Made by a program: the position numbers and the translations under genes. Of a stretch of 64,000 nucleotides of DNA, positions 24,977 to 35,753 are shown piece after piece. How positions within the stretch are numbered: position 1 is the first letter of the stretch; every line of letters begins with the position of its first letter. Location: contig LUCM01001813.1 of the NCBI GenBank assembly GCA_008360955.1, positions 62,001-126,000 on the forward strand, given 5' to 3'. Origin of the DNA: Fasciolopsis buskii (taxonomy: Eukaryota > Platyhelminthes > Trematoda > Plagiorchiida > Fasciolidae). The notes under the pieces were generated by a model, which had not been told where the DNA came from, did not search any database, and worked only from the letters and a program-made list of their open reading frames with translations.

Positions 24977-25108
24977 GAACTGAGATGAACTGAACTGAAC
25001 TGAACTGAGCTGAACTGAACTGAACTGAACTGAACTGAACTGAACTGAACTGAACTGAACTGAACTGAACTGAACTGAACTGAACTGAACTGAACGGAAC
25101 TGAACTGA
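24977..25108. repeat. (CTGAA)n microsatellite, inverted TTCAG tract
   Basis: About 26 units, the reverse complement of the tract at 13401-13495 but longer, with one CGGAA variant near 25095. It stops at a single N. Confidence 0.95.
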
Positions 25109-25109
25109 N
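25109..25109. other. Single-N scaffold join
   Basis: One N between the microsatellite and a third copy of the arm end. Confidence 0.95.
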
Positions 25110-25412
25110 TTTTGTCATGCGGATTCAATCAATCAAAGGATGACGAGTCACTCATTTGTTAATCACGTTCCTCATTCAAAAACGATATTCAAAAATGTTC
25201 TTGACATTTTGTTTATCCGTTTGCTTTCAGCGAAATCGCTAACCGTTTGCCAGAATGTGAAACTATCGAGTGTTGGAAATAGTTTGTTTATTCGTGAGGC
25301 TTTTGATGATGTCGCAAAATTAGACCGCGTGACTCCGTTTGATTGACCAGGAATTAGAAACTCGTGCCCCAAACACTTTCGAAATCCTGTTCACGCTCTA
25401 TCACAACACAGC
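25110..25412 (+). repeat. Third partial copy of the arm end
   Basis: 303 bases identical to 20170-20472 (offset 4940). At 25413 it diverges abruptly (GCAACTTGTCACGTG against GCGGCTTTTCACTTC). The copy therefore joins the arm end to different flanking DNA. Confidence 0.95.
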
Positions 25413-26086
25413 AACTTGTCACGTGATGATCTCTCATCAAATTGTTGCAATGCCTATCGTGGTAAATTCCAAGCTTTGTTTCCGGATGCATGTTTGCTTT
25501 GTATATCTGCGTAAGACGATCATTTTGTGTCTCACCCTGGCCGAGGTCTGGATAACAGGTTGGAAATTCCTACCAAACGGTTTAATTGACCTAGCATTTG
25601 ATTTTGCACCAAATTCAATGCTTAGTATTTTCACCGATGTTGCCATGGGGTTTACTTTCTCCCTAAAGTGTTGTTCATAGCCCCTTAAAGTTGTAACACA
25701 AGAGTTAACTAGCCAAAGAATATCCGGCTACGCTTTCTGCATATCTGCAATCGCACTGCTACCACTATTCCAAACACCAATGCAAATACTAACAATGCTA
25801 ACACCGTTACTATTATCTCTAATTTTTACTAACACTACTAATAGTGCTACTGCTATTATTAATATAAGAATTAATGCCATAACTAATATTGCTACAATAA
25901 TTTATCCTTTATTATGCTCAATGCAGTTGCGCATTAGACAACTGCACCGGTGATTAGAAATTCGTTAAAATGACCGATCAATAGTTCACGCAGTTGGCAT
26001 AGAATCGGCAGGATTTCCGAAAATCACTGATTTTGGTCTCTTTATATAAGTTTGCTAAGATGACAGATGCACAGTGCCAGGATGTG
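25413..26086. other. SLC26 intron with AT-rich low-complexity stretch
   Basis: From about 25770 to 25920 the sequence is made of degenerate ACT/AAT/ATT triplets (CTAACACTACTAATAGTGC and similar). The rest shows no recognised feature. Confidence 0.6.
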
Positions 26087-26259
26087 GCCGGCGGTGGCCG
26101 AACGGATAAGGTCGTGGCGTTTGGACATGAAGGTCAAGGGTTCGAATCCTCCCATCGCCGGTCAACTTACCCACTTGGCAGCCCTCTGTTGGCTGCAGAC
26201 CTCTTCCTGAAAAAGGATGTACACTATTATTTCATTAGTAATGAAAGTAAATGATAAAA
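26087..26259 (+). mobile_element. tRNA-derived SINE, family A, copy 2
   Basis: The head starts GCCGGCGGTGGCCGAACGG, has a perfect B box (GGTTCGAATCC, 26139-26149) and closes with CGCCGG. The body has CAGCCCTCTGTTGGCTGC and CCTGAAAAAGGATGTACACT, and the end is GAAAGTAAATGATAAAA. It lies in an intron only about 70 bases beyond the splice donor of the SLC26 exon at 26331, in antisense orientation to the gene. Confidence 0.85.
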
Positions 26260-26330
26260 TTCTCCGGGGTACAAGAGTTGAAGTTGTTCCGTGTTGGATA
26301 AAACAGGAAGAAGATGACAGACCGACTCAC

Positions 26331-26441
26331 CAATGGTAATGTGTTGAGACGTTCCGAAAAAGAAGTAGACCAGTGGTGGAAATAACATTGTGTACAAGCC
26401 GTAGACGGGTGGGAGGGTGGCCAGCATCGCATAAGCCATAC
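26331..26441 (-). CDS. SLC26 anion transporter, second exon
   Basis: The 111-base exon encodes 37 residues: [20 protein letters not shown], then [18 protein letters not shown]. This is the SLC26/SulP signature covering the end of the first membrane helix and the next one (P-P-V-Y-G-L-Y, F-G-T-S-x-H-I-T-I-G). SLC26 proteins move anions such as sulfate, chloride, bicarbonate or oxalate across the plasma membrane. The acceptor is ctacatacag/GT and the donor ATTG/gtgagt, both in phase 1. Exon 1 ends in phase 1 with VPQG, so the join reads V-P-Q-G-M-A-Y-A, exactly as in the family. Confidence 0.95.
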
Positions 26442-28958
26442 CTGTATGTAGATGAATAACATTAAACCAATCCGTTCTTGATTAACAAGTCTTTGTGCTC
26501 AAATCACACAGAAAACTACAATGATGGTTTGCATTTCATATGGCTGGACAGTCAAATAATTAAATTTGTAGAATAATTTCCGATGAACCGACAAACGATG
26601 TTCAAAAGGGTGCTTTATTTTACTTGAATCGTTATCCCGTTATTCGTTCCATCGGGTTTTCCCTACAGGATCTAGTAACCACTTTTTTGGTAACCCACAA
26701 AAGTTACTTTATTGGTGTGAACAAATTCCGCAATGCAAATCTAAATGTCGTTTGAGCCAAAGATAAACACTGAAACAAAATAAGAGGTCTTGCTTAGTAT
26801 ACTCATCACATCATCTTCGCATGTGATCTTCCATTCTTTGTCTCCATGGAAGATGGATAGGTAAAAAAACTAACAAAGACAACCAATAGCAAAATAAAGG
26901 TGACCATGATCAGGTAGCACCGTTTCACTCCAACCTAGTCTATTACCACTTGACATTGGTTCTGTCATTATTGTTTAAACATTAGTTGGAATCAAGCCAC
27001 CCCAGAACTGATGGAATGCTGACGGGTTCTTGTGAGTGACCTTCATAACTTTTAGCATGGCAAATTTGGGAACGTAACTGCCAAAATGTAATCACAGTGG
27101 CTGCAATTTTCTAAACTCGTGAGATTTCTCAAAAGAATCAATGAGGAATAACAACACGAAATCTTGGTAGATTGTCAAGAAATCCATTCACTCGGATTTT
27201 ATTCGAAACAGTTCTCCGAGAGCCAAACTATTCGCTAGATAAATTAAAGTAAAATAGATAAATTCCGCAAATAATGTAGGATCATGGATATGAATATTAG
27301 AAAACGTCGGAATGCGACTAGGAAAGTCAAATTTCAATGCAGGCTATATTAACGATTCTCTCTCTTCCCACTGATCAAATATAATTGATCGCACAGGACA
27401 AGTCGGTTCAACCAATATCACTTGCTGCCAATAAAATTTAGACTAAAAAGAATTAATTCGAATGGTGACGCTGACCTGTCACTACTGTAACATTTCGATC
27501 CTATAAAGAATCCTACGTTCGAGGTTTTCTGTCAATATTCAGTCAACCGGCATTAAATCTCGGCCTCTCGGCTTACATCTGATCTCGTTAGTCTATAGTA
27601 TTTGCGTCCCAGTAACATCTAACAAATATGGCAGTAGCGTTTGACATCCCCGGGTTTAGGGTCTGTGCGTCTTATCCTATCATGCTCTTCTGACTAAACC
27701 ACGGCGGAGTGCCTGGTTATTTCCTCTGTCACTAGCCAAGTGCTTACGTAATCTGGCCTGGTAATCAGTATTTCTTAAATGTTAGAACATTCTCCGGTGC
27801 ACTGGAACACAAACAGAACAAACGCATGAGTTTCGTCCATGAATGGTTTTTAACTCCACCGAAGTTGAAGACTTTGCAAGTTCCAACAAATTCCATATTT
27901 ATCCTATCTGCAAACGCCTAGCTCGGATTCCTGAATGGCCTTACGAAATACCTGTACATTAGGTCTTTAGTCTCGTAACGATGAGATAAGCCTTTATGTC
28001 GCATGATGAATAATTTGATGCCATATTTAATCTCCCACTGACACTGATCACAGATAGCTGATCTCGTGTAACTTGTATACTGAAAACCGTCCACGTTCAC
28101 TGTACAGATTAACACACATCGCGGATCGCCATGTGCCATCGCAAATAGAACTTGCGTTAAATAAAAAAAACACAACTCTCTTTTGATCACTAGTCGAGGT
28201 ATTTCATGTTTGCACGAGGATCAGAATATGAATTAATCATGAATCGCCTAGTTTCAAGAAAAATCATGTTCTAAATACCTGTTTGTATGTCAGAAGCATG
28301 TAGCATTGTTCATCATCCATCAATAAGTGGGACTTGTGAGTTGGTCATCAAAAAAGTTTATATTCTCAGATAAACGTGTTTGATCTACTTACATCTTTTC
28401 AGTTGAGATCCAATAGAGTGGAACATCCGTAAGACTAGAGGCCATAAAAGACCTAACAATAAAGAGTCAGCCCTCTTCTCGTGGACCAGTTTCCCAGTGA
28501 GTATCGAGACATTTTTCAAAAACAAATCAGCTGCATTAGCTGGCTAAAAGACCCAATGACTCAAAACAGTCAGATAAGTTGTACCATTGCAGCCAAGTTG
28601 ACAGTTGTCCATGGTTGAGCATTGCATAATGGTGCAAAGAGGCTTAGTTAAAGAAAAACGAGAAGTGTTTCAATGAAGTGAGCGACATTTTCAGCAAGAG
28701 TTAGCAATCGAATAAACTAGCACCAAAGGAGTGATTGTTTCTCCCAATCATTGTGCCGATACGGAAATCCTATGAAGATATAATCATCCAACAGTGGCAG
28801 CCGTATTCACCCCAAACACAGTAAGCGCGGTGGACAAACAACTCATCGTAATGAAAAACAAAACCGATGAGCACGTCATAAATTCCGGATAAAAGACAAA
28901 AAACTGACGATTTTACGCAGGTTCGGACCACAACGGCATCGCGGACAGCATTGATAAA
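26442..28958. other. First SLC26 intron, proximal part
   Basis: No recognised element. The 90-codon minus frame at 27918-28190 contains MAHGDPRCVLIC but no family motif or convincing splice sites, so I do not call it. Confidence 0.4.
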
Positions 28959-29457
28959 TTTGATTCACATTCAATCACCCCCGTCTAATCCCCGGTTCCA
29001 CATAACAATTCATTTGTCATCTCATCCACTTTGTCCGTTCCCAAACACCTGAACTGACAATATCACAACAGTCGTAGTCAATCACTCACTGATCGGTTGG
29101 TCGCCCACAATTCAATCGTCCGCAATCCAAATCTATCGATCATCTCGGAATGTATTTTGAGATTAACAAATTTGTTGTACCACTCAATACATGCGTGCGC
29201 ATGAAATTTGCATGCATGAAAGAAATCAGCGTGGACCTTGAAACTTCACTGAACGAAATCGTGTCTGTCATAATAAACTCAGTCGTATCGCCATTTTGTT
29301 TTTGATCTCTGGTTCGCCAGCCTCGACTGAGTTGATGATCATTGCACTTTCGTCTACGTGGTTGGTTGATTGTTAACCTAGTGATATTCTCGTTTGACGA
29401 ATGTGTTCCATACCAGTGGCCTAATTTGAACGATGTCACTATGAAAAGTTCATACGA
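28959..29457 (+). repeat. Left arm of ~500 bp inverted repeat
   Basis: Matches the reverse complement of 31714-32211 (coordinates sum to about 61171) with scattered substitutions, for example CATTCAATCACCC against CATTCAGTCACCC and AACTTTTCATAG against GACTTTTCGTAG. A 99-codon frame in each arm differs at one residue. The small divergence argues for a genuine genomic repeat, unlike the exact 4.8 kb palindrome. Confidence 0.9.
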
Positions 29458-30140
29458 TTTCAGAATCGTGCCTTTTTGTAAAACGGTTCAAAGAGCATTG
29501 CCGATATCATCTGTCCTGTGCACCCAGATAATTCGGTGTGTACTATAACGTTTCAGGCACGTCACACTGAAATGTTTTACCGGAATACGTTTCTTAATAC
29601 TCATCATTTGTCAGTTAAGAAGTTCATAGTATGATCCCTGATTGTGTGATCTGACTGATCGGAAATATATTTAATCGAGAAGATGCAGTGAAATAAAACT
29701 AAGCAATGTGCATCCCTTCGTTCTCCGTGTCAAATCACCGAGAATTTCACATCATCACAGTTGTTGGGGACACACCATAATTCATATGAAGTCTACATCT
29801 TCGATGAAAAAGATGAACTTACATTTCTTCAGCATCTTGTTTCTTGTTACAAAGAAAGAATATTCTCCTATCTGTTTCTCACCAAAAACCATTCACAGAG
29901 CGATGATTGCTCAATGGATTTTTTCATTCCTGTATTACCATTTTCCCGGGGTAGTGACGAGAACATCACCACCACTTGATGCTGCATCTGTGCTGTCCAG
30001 AACATCCTTTCGTTTCTATGTGAAGTTTTTTCCAAGTTCTGATGAAGGGCAAAAAGCACTGTATACTTTCAGTACATTTGCATTTGCGTTTTAGTGAGCT
30101 GTAAACTTGCTTTCGTGTGGTTCTTTTTGCTGAGCTTGGT
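29458..30140. other. Inverted-repeat spacer, no recognised feature
   Basis: Contains a 128-codon plus frame (29708-30094) and competing frames in other registers. None has a motif. Confidence 0.4.
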
Positions 30141-30141
30141 G

Positions 30142-30215
30142 TTTAGGTCCCAAGCGTTTCATTACCAATCGCGGTGACATCGTCAGTATCACTATCAGCT
30201 ATCAGCCGAGGAGCA
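30142..30215 (-). ncRNA. Hammerhead-ribozyme-like motif, minus copy
   Basis: Minus strand: CTGACGA (CUGANGA box), a hairpin with arms around GTCACC and GGTAAT, then GAAAC, then GACCTAAACACCAAGCTCAG. Flanking words GCTGA and TCAGC can pair as stem I. The order CUGANGA, stem II, GAAA, stem III, stem I is that of a type I hammerhead. A mismatch in stem II and an unpaired U before it suggest a decayed copy. The same sequence block occurs in plus orientation at 30370. Confidence 0.45.
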
Positions 30216-30369
30216 TAATCGAGCCAAGAAGGGCTCAACTTCAGCCTGACAAGTGCTTCCATAAAAGAGGACCTTGATGAGTTGGAACACGCACTCAAGC
30301 CATCGGGCTTCCCAGAGGACACAGCAGGCGAACTAAGGTAAATTTTATTCCCCAACATAGTCCGTGTCA

Positions 30370-30440
30370 CTTGCACTGAGGATGTCACCTCGACTGGTGA
30401 TGAAACATTTGCGACCCAAACGCCAAGCTAAGCGATCAGA
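30370..30440 (+). ncRNA. Hammerhead-ribozyme-like motif, plus copy
   Basis: Plus strand: CTGAGGA (CUGANGA), hairpin GTCACC-TCGACT-GGTGAT, GAAAC, then CATTTG-CGACC-CAAACG as a possible stem III with one mismatch, then CC. CTTG before the core can pair with CAAG after it as stem I. About 80 percent identical over 65 bases to the reverse complement of 30142-30215. The U expected before the cleavage base is C, so self-cleavage is doubtful. Confidence 0.45.
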
Positions 30441-30540
30441 ACAACAACGCTGTGTTGCTAACACTATATCATTCACAACTAAATGCAATACATGGCGCAT
30501 CGATTTTTTGATACGTTCCTTACGTCATTTGGTCCTGATA
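30437..30540 (+). repeat. Family B repeat body
   Basis: Shares CAACAACGCTGTGTT, CAATACATGG, CATCGATTTTTTGATAC and TTACGTCATTTGGTCC with 8338-8440, and follows directly on the hammerhead-like motif. This suggests a small repeat unit with the motif at its start. Confidence 0.6.
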
Positions 30541-30814
30541 GGCGATCGGAACTTCACGAAAACCAACAAACTGAGCTAAAACCAACAGAAACTTTCAAAT
30601 CCATTGTGCACAAGTTCAACAACAATGGGCATTGAACCACTGGAGATAAGTAATAATTGCGACTTGCTAACAAGTGAACAAAAGTGAACTTCTCTAATAA
30701 GTCGTTTTTCAAGCAGTCGCAAGTGAAGAACACCGCTGCATTCAGAGGTTGGTTAATAGGTTACGGTTATATACATATGTATATTTTTAGAGTTGAGAAG
30801 GCGTGCACTGAGTT

Positions 30815-30866
30815 AATACGTTTATCGTGACGTTTCGATCCAAACTAGGGCTCGTTGTCAAATGTG
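30815..30866 (-). ncRNA. Degenerate hammerhead-like motif of PLE type
   Basis: Minus strand reads GACAACGAGCCCTAG, then TTTGGATCGAAACGTCAC. The tail CGAAACGTC is the minimal stem III and cleavage site typical of hammerheads in Penelope-like elements. The hairpin before it pairs only partly, and CUGAUGA is changed to TTGACAACGA. Confidence 0.35.
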
Positions 30867-30868
30867 TA

Positions 30869-30890
30869 CATATATATATATATATATATG
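30869..30890. repeat. (TA)n microsatellite
   Basis: About ten perfect AT dinucleotides directly beside the hammerhead-like motif. Confidence 0.9.
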
Positions 30891-31713
30891 CAAGGACACC
30901 AGAGGTGATGAACTGGATTTTTAAGTTTTCCATCCTTAATAGTAATAAAATTAAAATATGAAACCCAGGGGACAGGAATTAGTAATTAGCAATTGAGAAT
31001 AACACTTGAAAGAACCCGACTTAGTAGTCTGCCGTTACTGAACCTATAGATGATTGTATGCCTCCAGAATACCTTAACTGTAGAAATTATTTACTATTTA
31101 TGCATTTTGGTTACTCTTTATGTCTTGAACCAAAAAAAGAGAAAAGAAGACTTCTGTTCCATTTTGTCCCGGAAATCTTCAATCGATTCTCCCTCTCTAA
31201 CGCTGTCGATCGTTTTCTCTAGCTCTGGAGCGAATAGTAAAACTGGTCAGATTTGGGTATTTTTGTTGCTCAAAATCAAATGGTTTATATTGGTATTCTA
31301 TGCTTTACATCCACTGGTGTCTCTGCTCATCGGTTGCGATAAACATTGCTATGTCGTTGGACTTGCTTTGAACTCTGACCAGAGCAAGGAATATGAAGAG
31401 TCAGTATTCATTACCCTAGGATTATATCTTAACCTATGATGATCATTATGATACTACTAACAAAAGCGAGGTTGTTTGGTATGCATAGTTTTCTCCACAT
31501 ACAACGCCTTTGTTTGGTGAGTTTGAGCTTGTATGCAAATTGTGTTGAGTCCGAGTTATGTGTTTTTAAAGTTTAGCCCTCCAATTCAATAAACCATTGT
31601 TCGTTCAAGCAAAAACCAGCAAATCCAGGGCATATAGGTGCGATCGTGACTACTCGAACTGAAAAAAATAAGAGATAACGAAATCCGCTTATGAAGCCGA
31701 TAAATACAGCGTA
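30891..31713. other. Inverted-repeat spacer, distal part
   Basis: A 129-codon plus frame (31050-31439) has hydrophobic stretches but an unconvincing start and no motif. Nothing else recognised. Confidence 0.4.
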
Positions 31714-32211
31714 CCGTATGGACTTTTCGTAGTGACATCGTTCAAATTAGGCCACTGGTATGGAACACATTCGTCAAACGAGAATATCACTAGGTTAACA
31801 ATCAACCAACCACGTAGACGAAAGTGCAATGATCATCAACTCAGTCGAGGCTGGCGGACCAGAGATCAAAAACAAAATGGCGATACGACTGAGTTTATTA
31901 TGACAGGCACGATTTCGTTCAGTGAAGTTTCAAGGTCCACGCTGATTTCTTTCATGCATGCAAATTTCATGCGCACGCATGTATTGAGTGGTACAACAAA
32001 TTTGTTAATCTCAAAATACATTCCGAGATGATCGATAGATTTGGATTGCGGACGATTGAATTGTGGGCGACCAACCGATCAGTGAGTGATTGACTACGAC
32101 TGTTGTGATATTGTCAGTTCAGGTGTTTGGGAACGGACAAAGTGGATGAGATGACAAATGAATTGTTATGTGGAACCGGGGATTAGACGGGGGTGACTGA
32201 ATGTGAATCAA
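31714..32211 (-). repeat. Right arm of ~500 bp inverted repeat
   Basis: Reverse complement of 28959-29457 with a few percent divergence. Outside the arms I see no matching target-site duplication (AAATT before, GTTCG after), so a classical cut-and-paste transposon with terminal inverted repeats is not shown. Confidence 0.9.
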
Positions 32212-32504
32212 GTTCGTCATTTGCGTCCGTAATCTTCAATGTCATTCATTTTACATTGACTTTCTTTGCTTTCGTGTGCTACCATCCGGCGCTGTGTTGC
32301 ACTGAAAGAGTATCCGTATTGGAGTATGTTAGCTAAATTATCGACGCATTTAGTGTCTCTCAAGAGAATAATTATTTTCCGGTTTTATTTCACTCCCTTT
32401 ATTATACTTTCTGCTGGTTTCGCGGTCGTTTTCGTTTTCATTTTATGCGTAAGCGTCGGAACCACGTTCAGTCGAATTTCCTGTTTTGCTTCTCCGGATC
32501 CTGT

Positions 32505-32571
32505 GATGAACTGAAATGGAGCTTGTTCGTCGCACTTAGTTGTTTCTCACTGTACTCTGTGGGATTACTGG
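32505..32571 (+). repeat. Left direct repeat beside the PLE (pseudo-LTR-like)
   Basis: GAACTGAAATGGAGCTTGTT, then TTTCTCACTGTACTCTGTGG. The same block occurs at 34563-34630 after the PLE coding region, about 80 percent identical. Penelope-like elements often carry such direct repeats because of tandem copies or integration by-products. Confidence 0.65.
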
Positions 32572-32799
32572 GCGAAAGACCTCGGTTTACTTCGTGAATT
32601 TAACAATTACATTAAGTTTCGTACGAAGTTGGCCCTGGCATTTGCTCGGATTCAGTTTATGACGATGGCATTGCGAATCTCGAATATCCTAAGCAGTACT
32701 GGACTATTCTGAGAAGGAACCGATTCGCAATCACTCGCCGTTAGGCTCTCAGTGAGCGAGATACCTTATCCAACCGAATAAGTGAGTTGGAATGAAACC

Positions 32800-34410
32800 T
32801 TTTTAAATATTCACAAGTGCTCGACAGACTGACGAAGGAAGAGAAACGGACATTCGTATCATACGTCTACTTGATTGCTGTAAAGCGAACTCAACGGAAG
32901 CTCTCTTCACTGAGAAAACTCTTCAACCCGGCGAAAGTAGCTAGGGAGTTTCCTTCTGACCCAATGAAATGCGTCCACCATTACTCGTCGCTTAATTTGG
33001 ATAAAACGTTGCTTGACATTCCATCGCTAGGACCAAAATTTTGTTGCCTTGCTGACTCGAGAACACCTAAAACGCCTCAAGGAACTGCAGAGTAAGAAAG
33101 GGGGGTTAGTTCACCAAGATCAGACAAAGGTGTAGGAATCGTAATCCTCAACAAGAATGACTAAGTAGAAAAGACGAAGTCTTTACTAGGCTACTTGTCG
33201 AAGTTCACGTTTAACATAATCGAAAAAGATAAAACGATGCAGATGAAAAAAATCAATTTCCAAGAAATTGCGGTTGTTGGAACAGAAGGGAATCACAGAC
33301 GCAACTATGTTTGAACGGATACGACCAACCGGGACGATTATTCCGAGACTATACGGGCTGCCGAAGGTACACAAGGAAGGAGTGCCTTTGAGACCCATCG
33401 TAGACATGAGCAACTCGCTTTACCACATAGCAGAGAAGTGATAACTGGATTGCTGTAGCCGGTGAGGTTAGCAGTCTCAAAATACAGCTTAAGGGACATC
33501 TTTGATTTCGTGGAAATCATTAGAAAGTTGAATCTTTCGGGAAAGCGAATGTTCTCACTTGATGTTACCTCACTGTTCACAAACGTACCGATCAGTGAAA
33601 CCATGGATTGCTTATGCGAATCAATTCTTGAGAGCAATATCGACGTAGGTGTTTCAGTGAATGAATGGAGATAACTCTTTTTCATGTGCACAAAAATGTG
33701 CAATTCAAATTTAATGGGAGCTTTATCGTCAGAAAGATGGGGTGGCTATGGGAGCGCCTCTGGGGCCTCTATTTGCCGACGTCTTTACGGCAAAACTAGA
33801 AAATACCGTATTATGGCCATTGATCGGACAGTTCACACTCAACAAACCTTACGTAGGTGATATTATTTGCGTGGTAGACGAGAATGTCGATATTACACAC
33901 ACGCTGTACAAATTCAGCAAAGCCCATCGGAATGTCCAGTTTACTCTTGAAAAGGAGGAAAACGACAGGATATCATACTTAGATGTTTGCCTAAGTCGTC
34001 GAGTGGATGGCTCCGCACGGCTGTCCGTACATAGGAAAGCTACTTGGAACGGCCAGTATATTCACTTCAGCAGTTTCGTGCCGCTTCAAGTGAAACGACA
34101 CCTAATACGTTGCCTAGTCAATAGGGCACGGAAAATCTGTACTGAAGGTACTATGGAGAAGGAGCTTCTTCTCCTACGAAATGTGTTTCGGCAGAACGGC
34201 TATTCTGAACGTTTCATTGAGAAAACCATGGGACAGTCTGAAGAAAGACATAAGAAATCAACTGTGAAAAAGGAAACCCGGTATATAAGTCTGCCCTTTA
34301 AAGGTGACACTCCAGCGGACGTCATCTATCACAGATCGCCCGGAGATGTCGATAAGACGTTCCACGCAGCAAAACTGCAAATCATGTTTGCATCAAAGTC
34401 ACGGGTGTGA
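32800..34410 (+). mobile_element. Penelope-like element (PLE), reverse transcriptase, inactivated
   Basis: Blocks in order, across several frames: RSDKGVGIVILNKND (33.11 kb), PRLYGLPKVHKEGVPLRPIV (33.34 kb), KRMFSLDVTSLFTNVPI with catalytic Asp (33.54 kb), then a 222-codon frame (33742-34410). That frame has GAPLGPLFADVF, the catalytic box as YVGD (33850-33861; first Asp replaced by Gly), FTLEKEENDRISYLDVCLSR, and VKRHLIRCLVNRARK. These are the RT motifs of Penelope-like elements, which resemble telomerase RT. Stops, frameshifts and the YVGD change make it dead. The C-terminal GIY-YIG endonuclease usual in PLEs is not seen; the frame stops at 34410 and a short CA run follows. Confidence 0.9.
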
Positions 34411-34562
34411 ACCGCATCCCTCCAACCTATCATTTCGACCACCACTCGTCTCACGCACACACACACACAACAGTGGACATATTTTGACTATTAGAACTGA
34501 AACTATTCATCCTCCTTTCAGTTGCAGTAAATCATACATAAAATGATGTATTGGCATGATTA

Positions 34563-34630
34563 TGAATAACTGAAAACGAGCTTGTTCATCACACTTGGAT
34601 GTTTCTCGTTGTGCTCTGTGGGATTATTCG
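34563..34630 (+). repeat. Right direct repeat beside the PLE (pseudo-LTR-like)
   Basis: TAACTGAAAACGAGCTTGTT, then TGTTTCTCGTTGTGCTCTGT. It matches 32505-32571 and belongs to a dispersed family also found at 46770-47015, 58140-58205 and 60411-60470. Confidence 0.7.
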
Positions 34631-34639
34631 GAACGATCT

Positions 34640-35753
34640 TAAGTGTCGATTTTATTTCTACGAGATACCCCTTCGCATTTTCATTCTTAACGGCAGTTTT
34701 GGTCCATTCATTAGTTGTTCCTTTCCATCCTAGGTACGAACCCGATGTGACAAAAAATTGAATTCTTTCTTCTAATTTTGAATCCGTAATGGTCGGGATC
34801 GTTACAGCTTCCACTTCGCAAACTTGAAGGGTGCAGATCAAAGTAGAAAGAAACATTTGAAGGGTTTTCTCGAAAGAACGAAAAACACATGTTCGTCTGG
34901 ACCAAGTAAAATTATCGATATTTGGACAAGAGAGTACCGGGTACGCATACCTGACGAGCGACAATAACAGCGAAACCGGTCGTATGCTCCCGGGAAAATT
35001 TTATTCACTCATCCAAATACTACTTACTATTTTTATGTACATATATATGATTTGACATTTTTCGTCCACCGTTTAGTTGAGACGTCTAGCAGTTTTCAGT
35101 TTTAATAAGTTTGCACTGATGAAGTGATGCAAATGAAGAGGCAAACTGCTTTCTATCGGAACATTAACATCTTCGTTTTTCCGCCTTCTGGTCGGAAATT
35201 ATAAACTGGTGTTACCGATCAGGTGTATGTATTTATCCTCTTGTCAATACCATACTTAAGCAGGCAATCGATCGAATGCTAGAGATTGGTGTTATGTACA
35301 CCGAACACGCGTGTCTTGTTGCTCGTACTACTGGATCTCATTTGTTTTCATTTCTTCTATGAGGACTTTATTGGGCAGAAAGATATATTTTTGGCAGGGA
35401 TGTACTAAATATCACTCGATCAAATCACAAGGTGCACGCATAAAGTAACAGAACTCATTTGTGAACTTAGAACTAAGCGACTAAGCCTTGGTTATTTTGG
35501 TTATTGCAACCGATCACGGAAGTTACAGGGAACTTGTCGATCACAGGAAATACGGGACAAACAAATCTCTTTATCAGTAAGGCCCCCGTTCGATTAGTGG
35601 TTTAGGAATACTTTGAAATCCGCGGTCTTCTGACCATTTCCGAATAACCGCGTCCGACAGCTCTCAGTCACCTAGGGGGAAATTAAACCTATCATCTCAA
35701 ACCATGTCAATGATTTCGATGAAATACGATCAAACTATAGTGGTTAAGCTCAC
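34640..35753. other. First SLC26 intron, 5' part
   Basis: A 134-codon minus frame (34560-34964) overlaps the PLE flanking repeat and has no recognised motif. The remainder, up to the exon 1 donor at 35753, shows nothing. Confidence 0.4.

Noticed and set aside
26087..26165. Functional tRNA gene
   Set aside because: The head lacks the long variable arm expected of its Ser/Leu-like D arm and recurs with a common non-tRNA body, so it is a SINE.
29708..30094. 128-codon plus frame
   Set aside because: Competing frames in two other registers and no recognisable domain.
31050..31439. 129-codon plus frame with hydrophobic segments
   Set aside because: AT-rich composition explains the hydrophobic residues; no motif or partner exon.
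28959..32211. DNA transposon with terminal inverted repeats
   Set aside because: No transposase motif between the arms and no target-site duplication outside them; kept only as an inverted repeat pair.
34560..34964. 134-codon minus frame with a hydrophobic start resembling a signal peptide
   Set aside because: Its end lies in the dispersed PLE-linked repeat and there is no domain or splice support.
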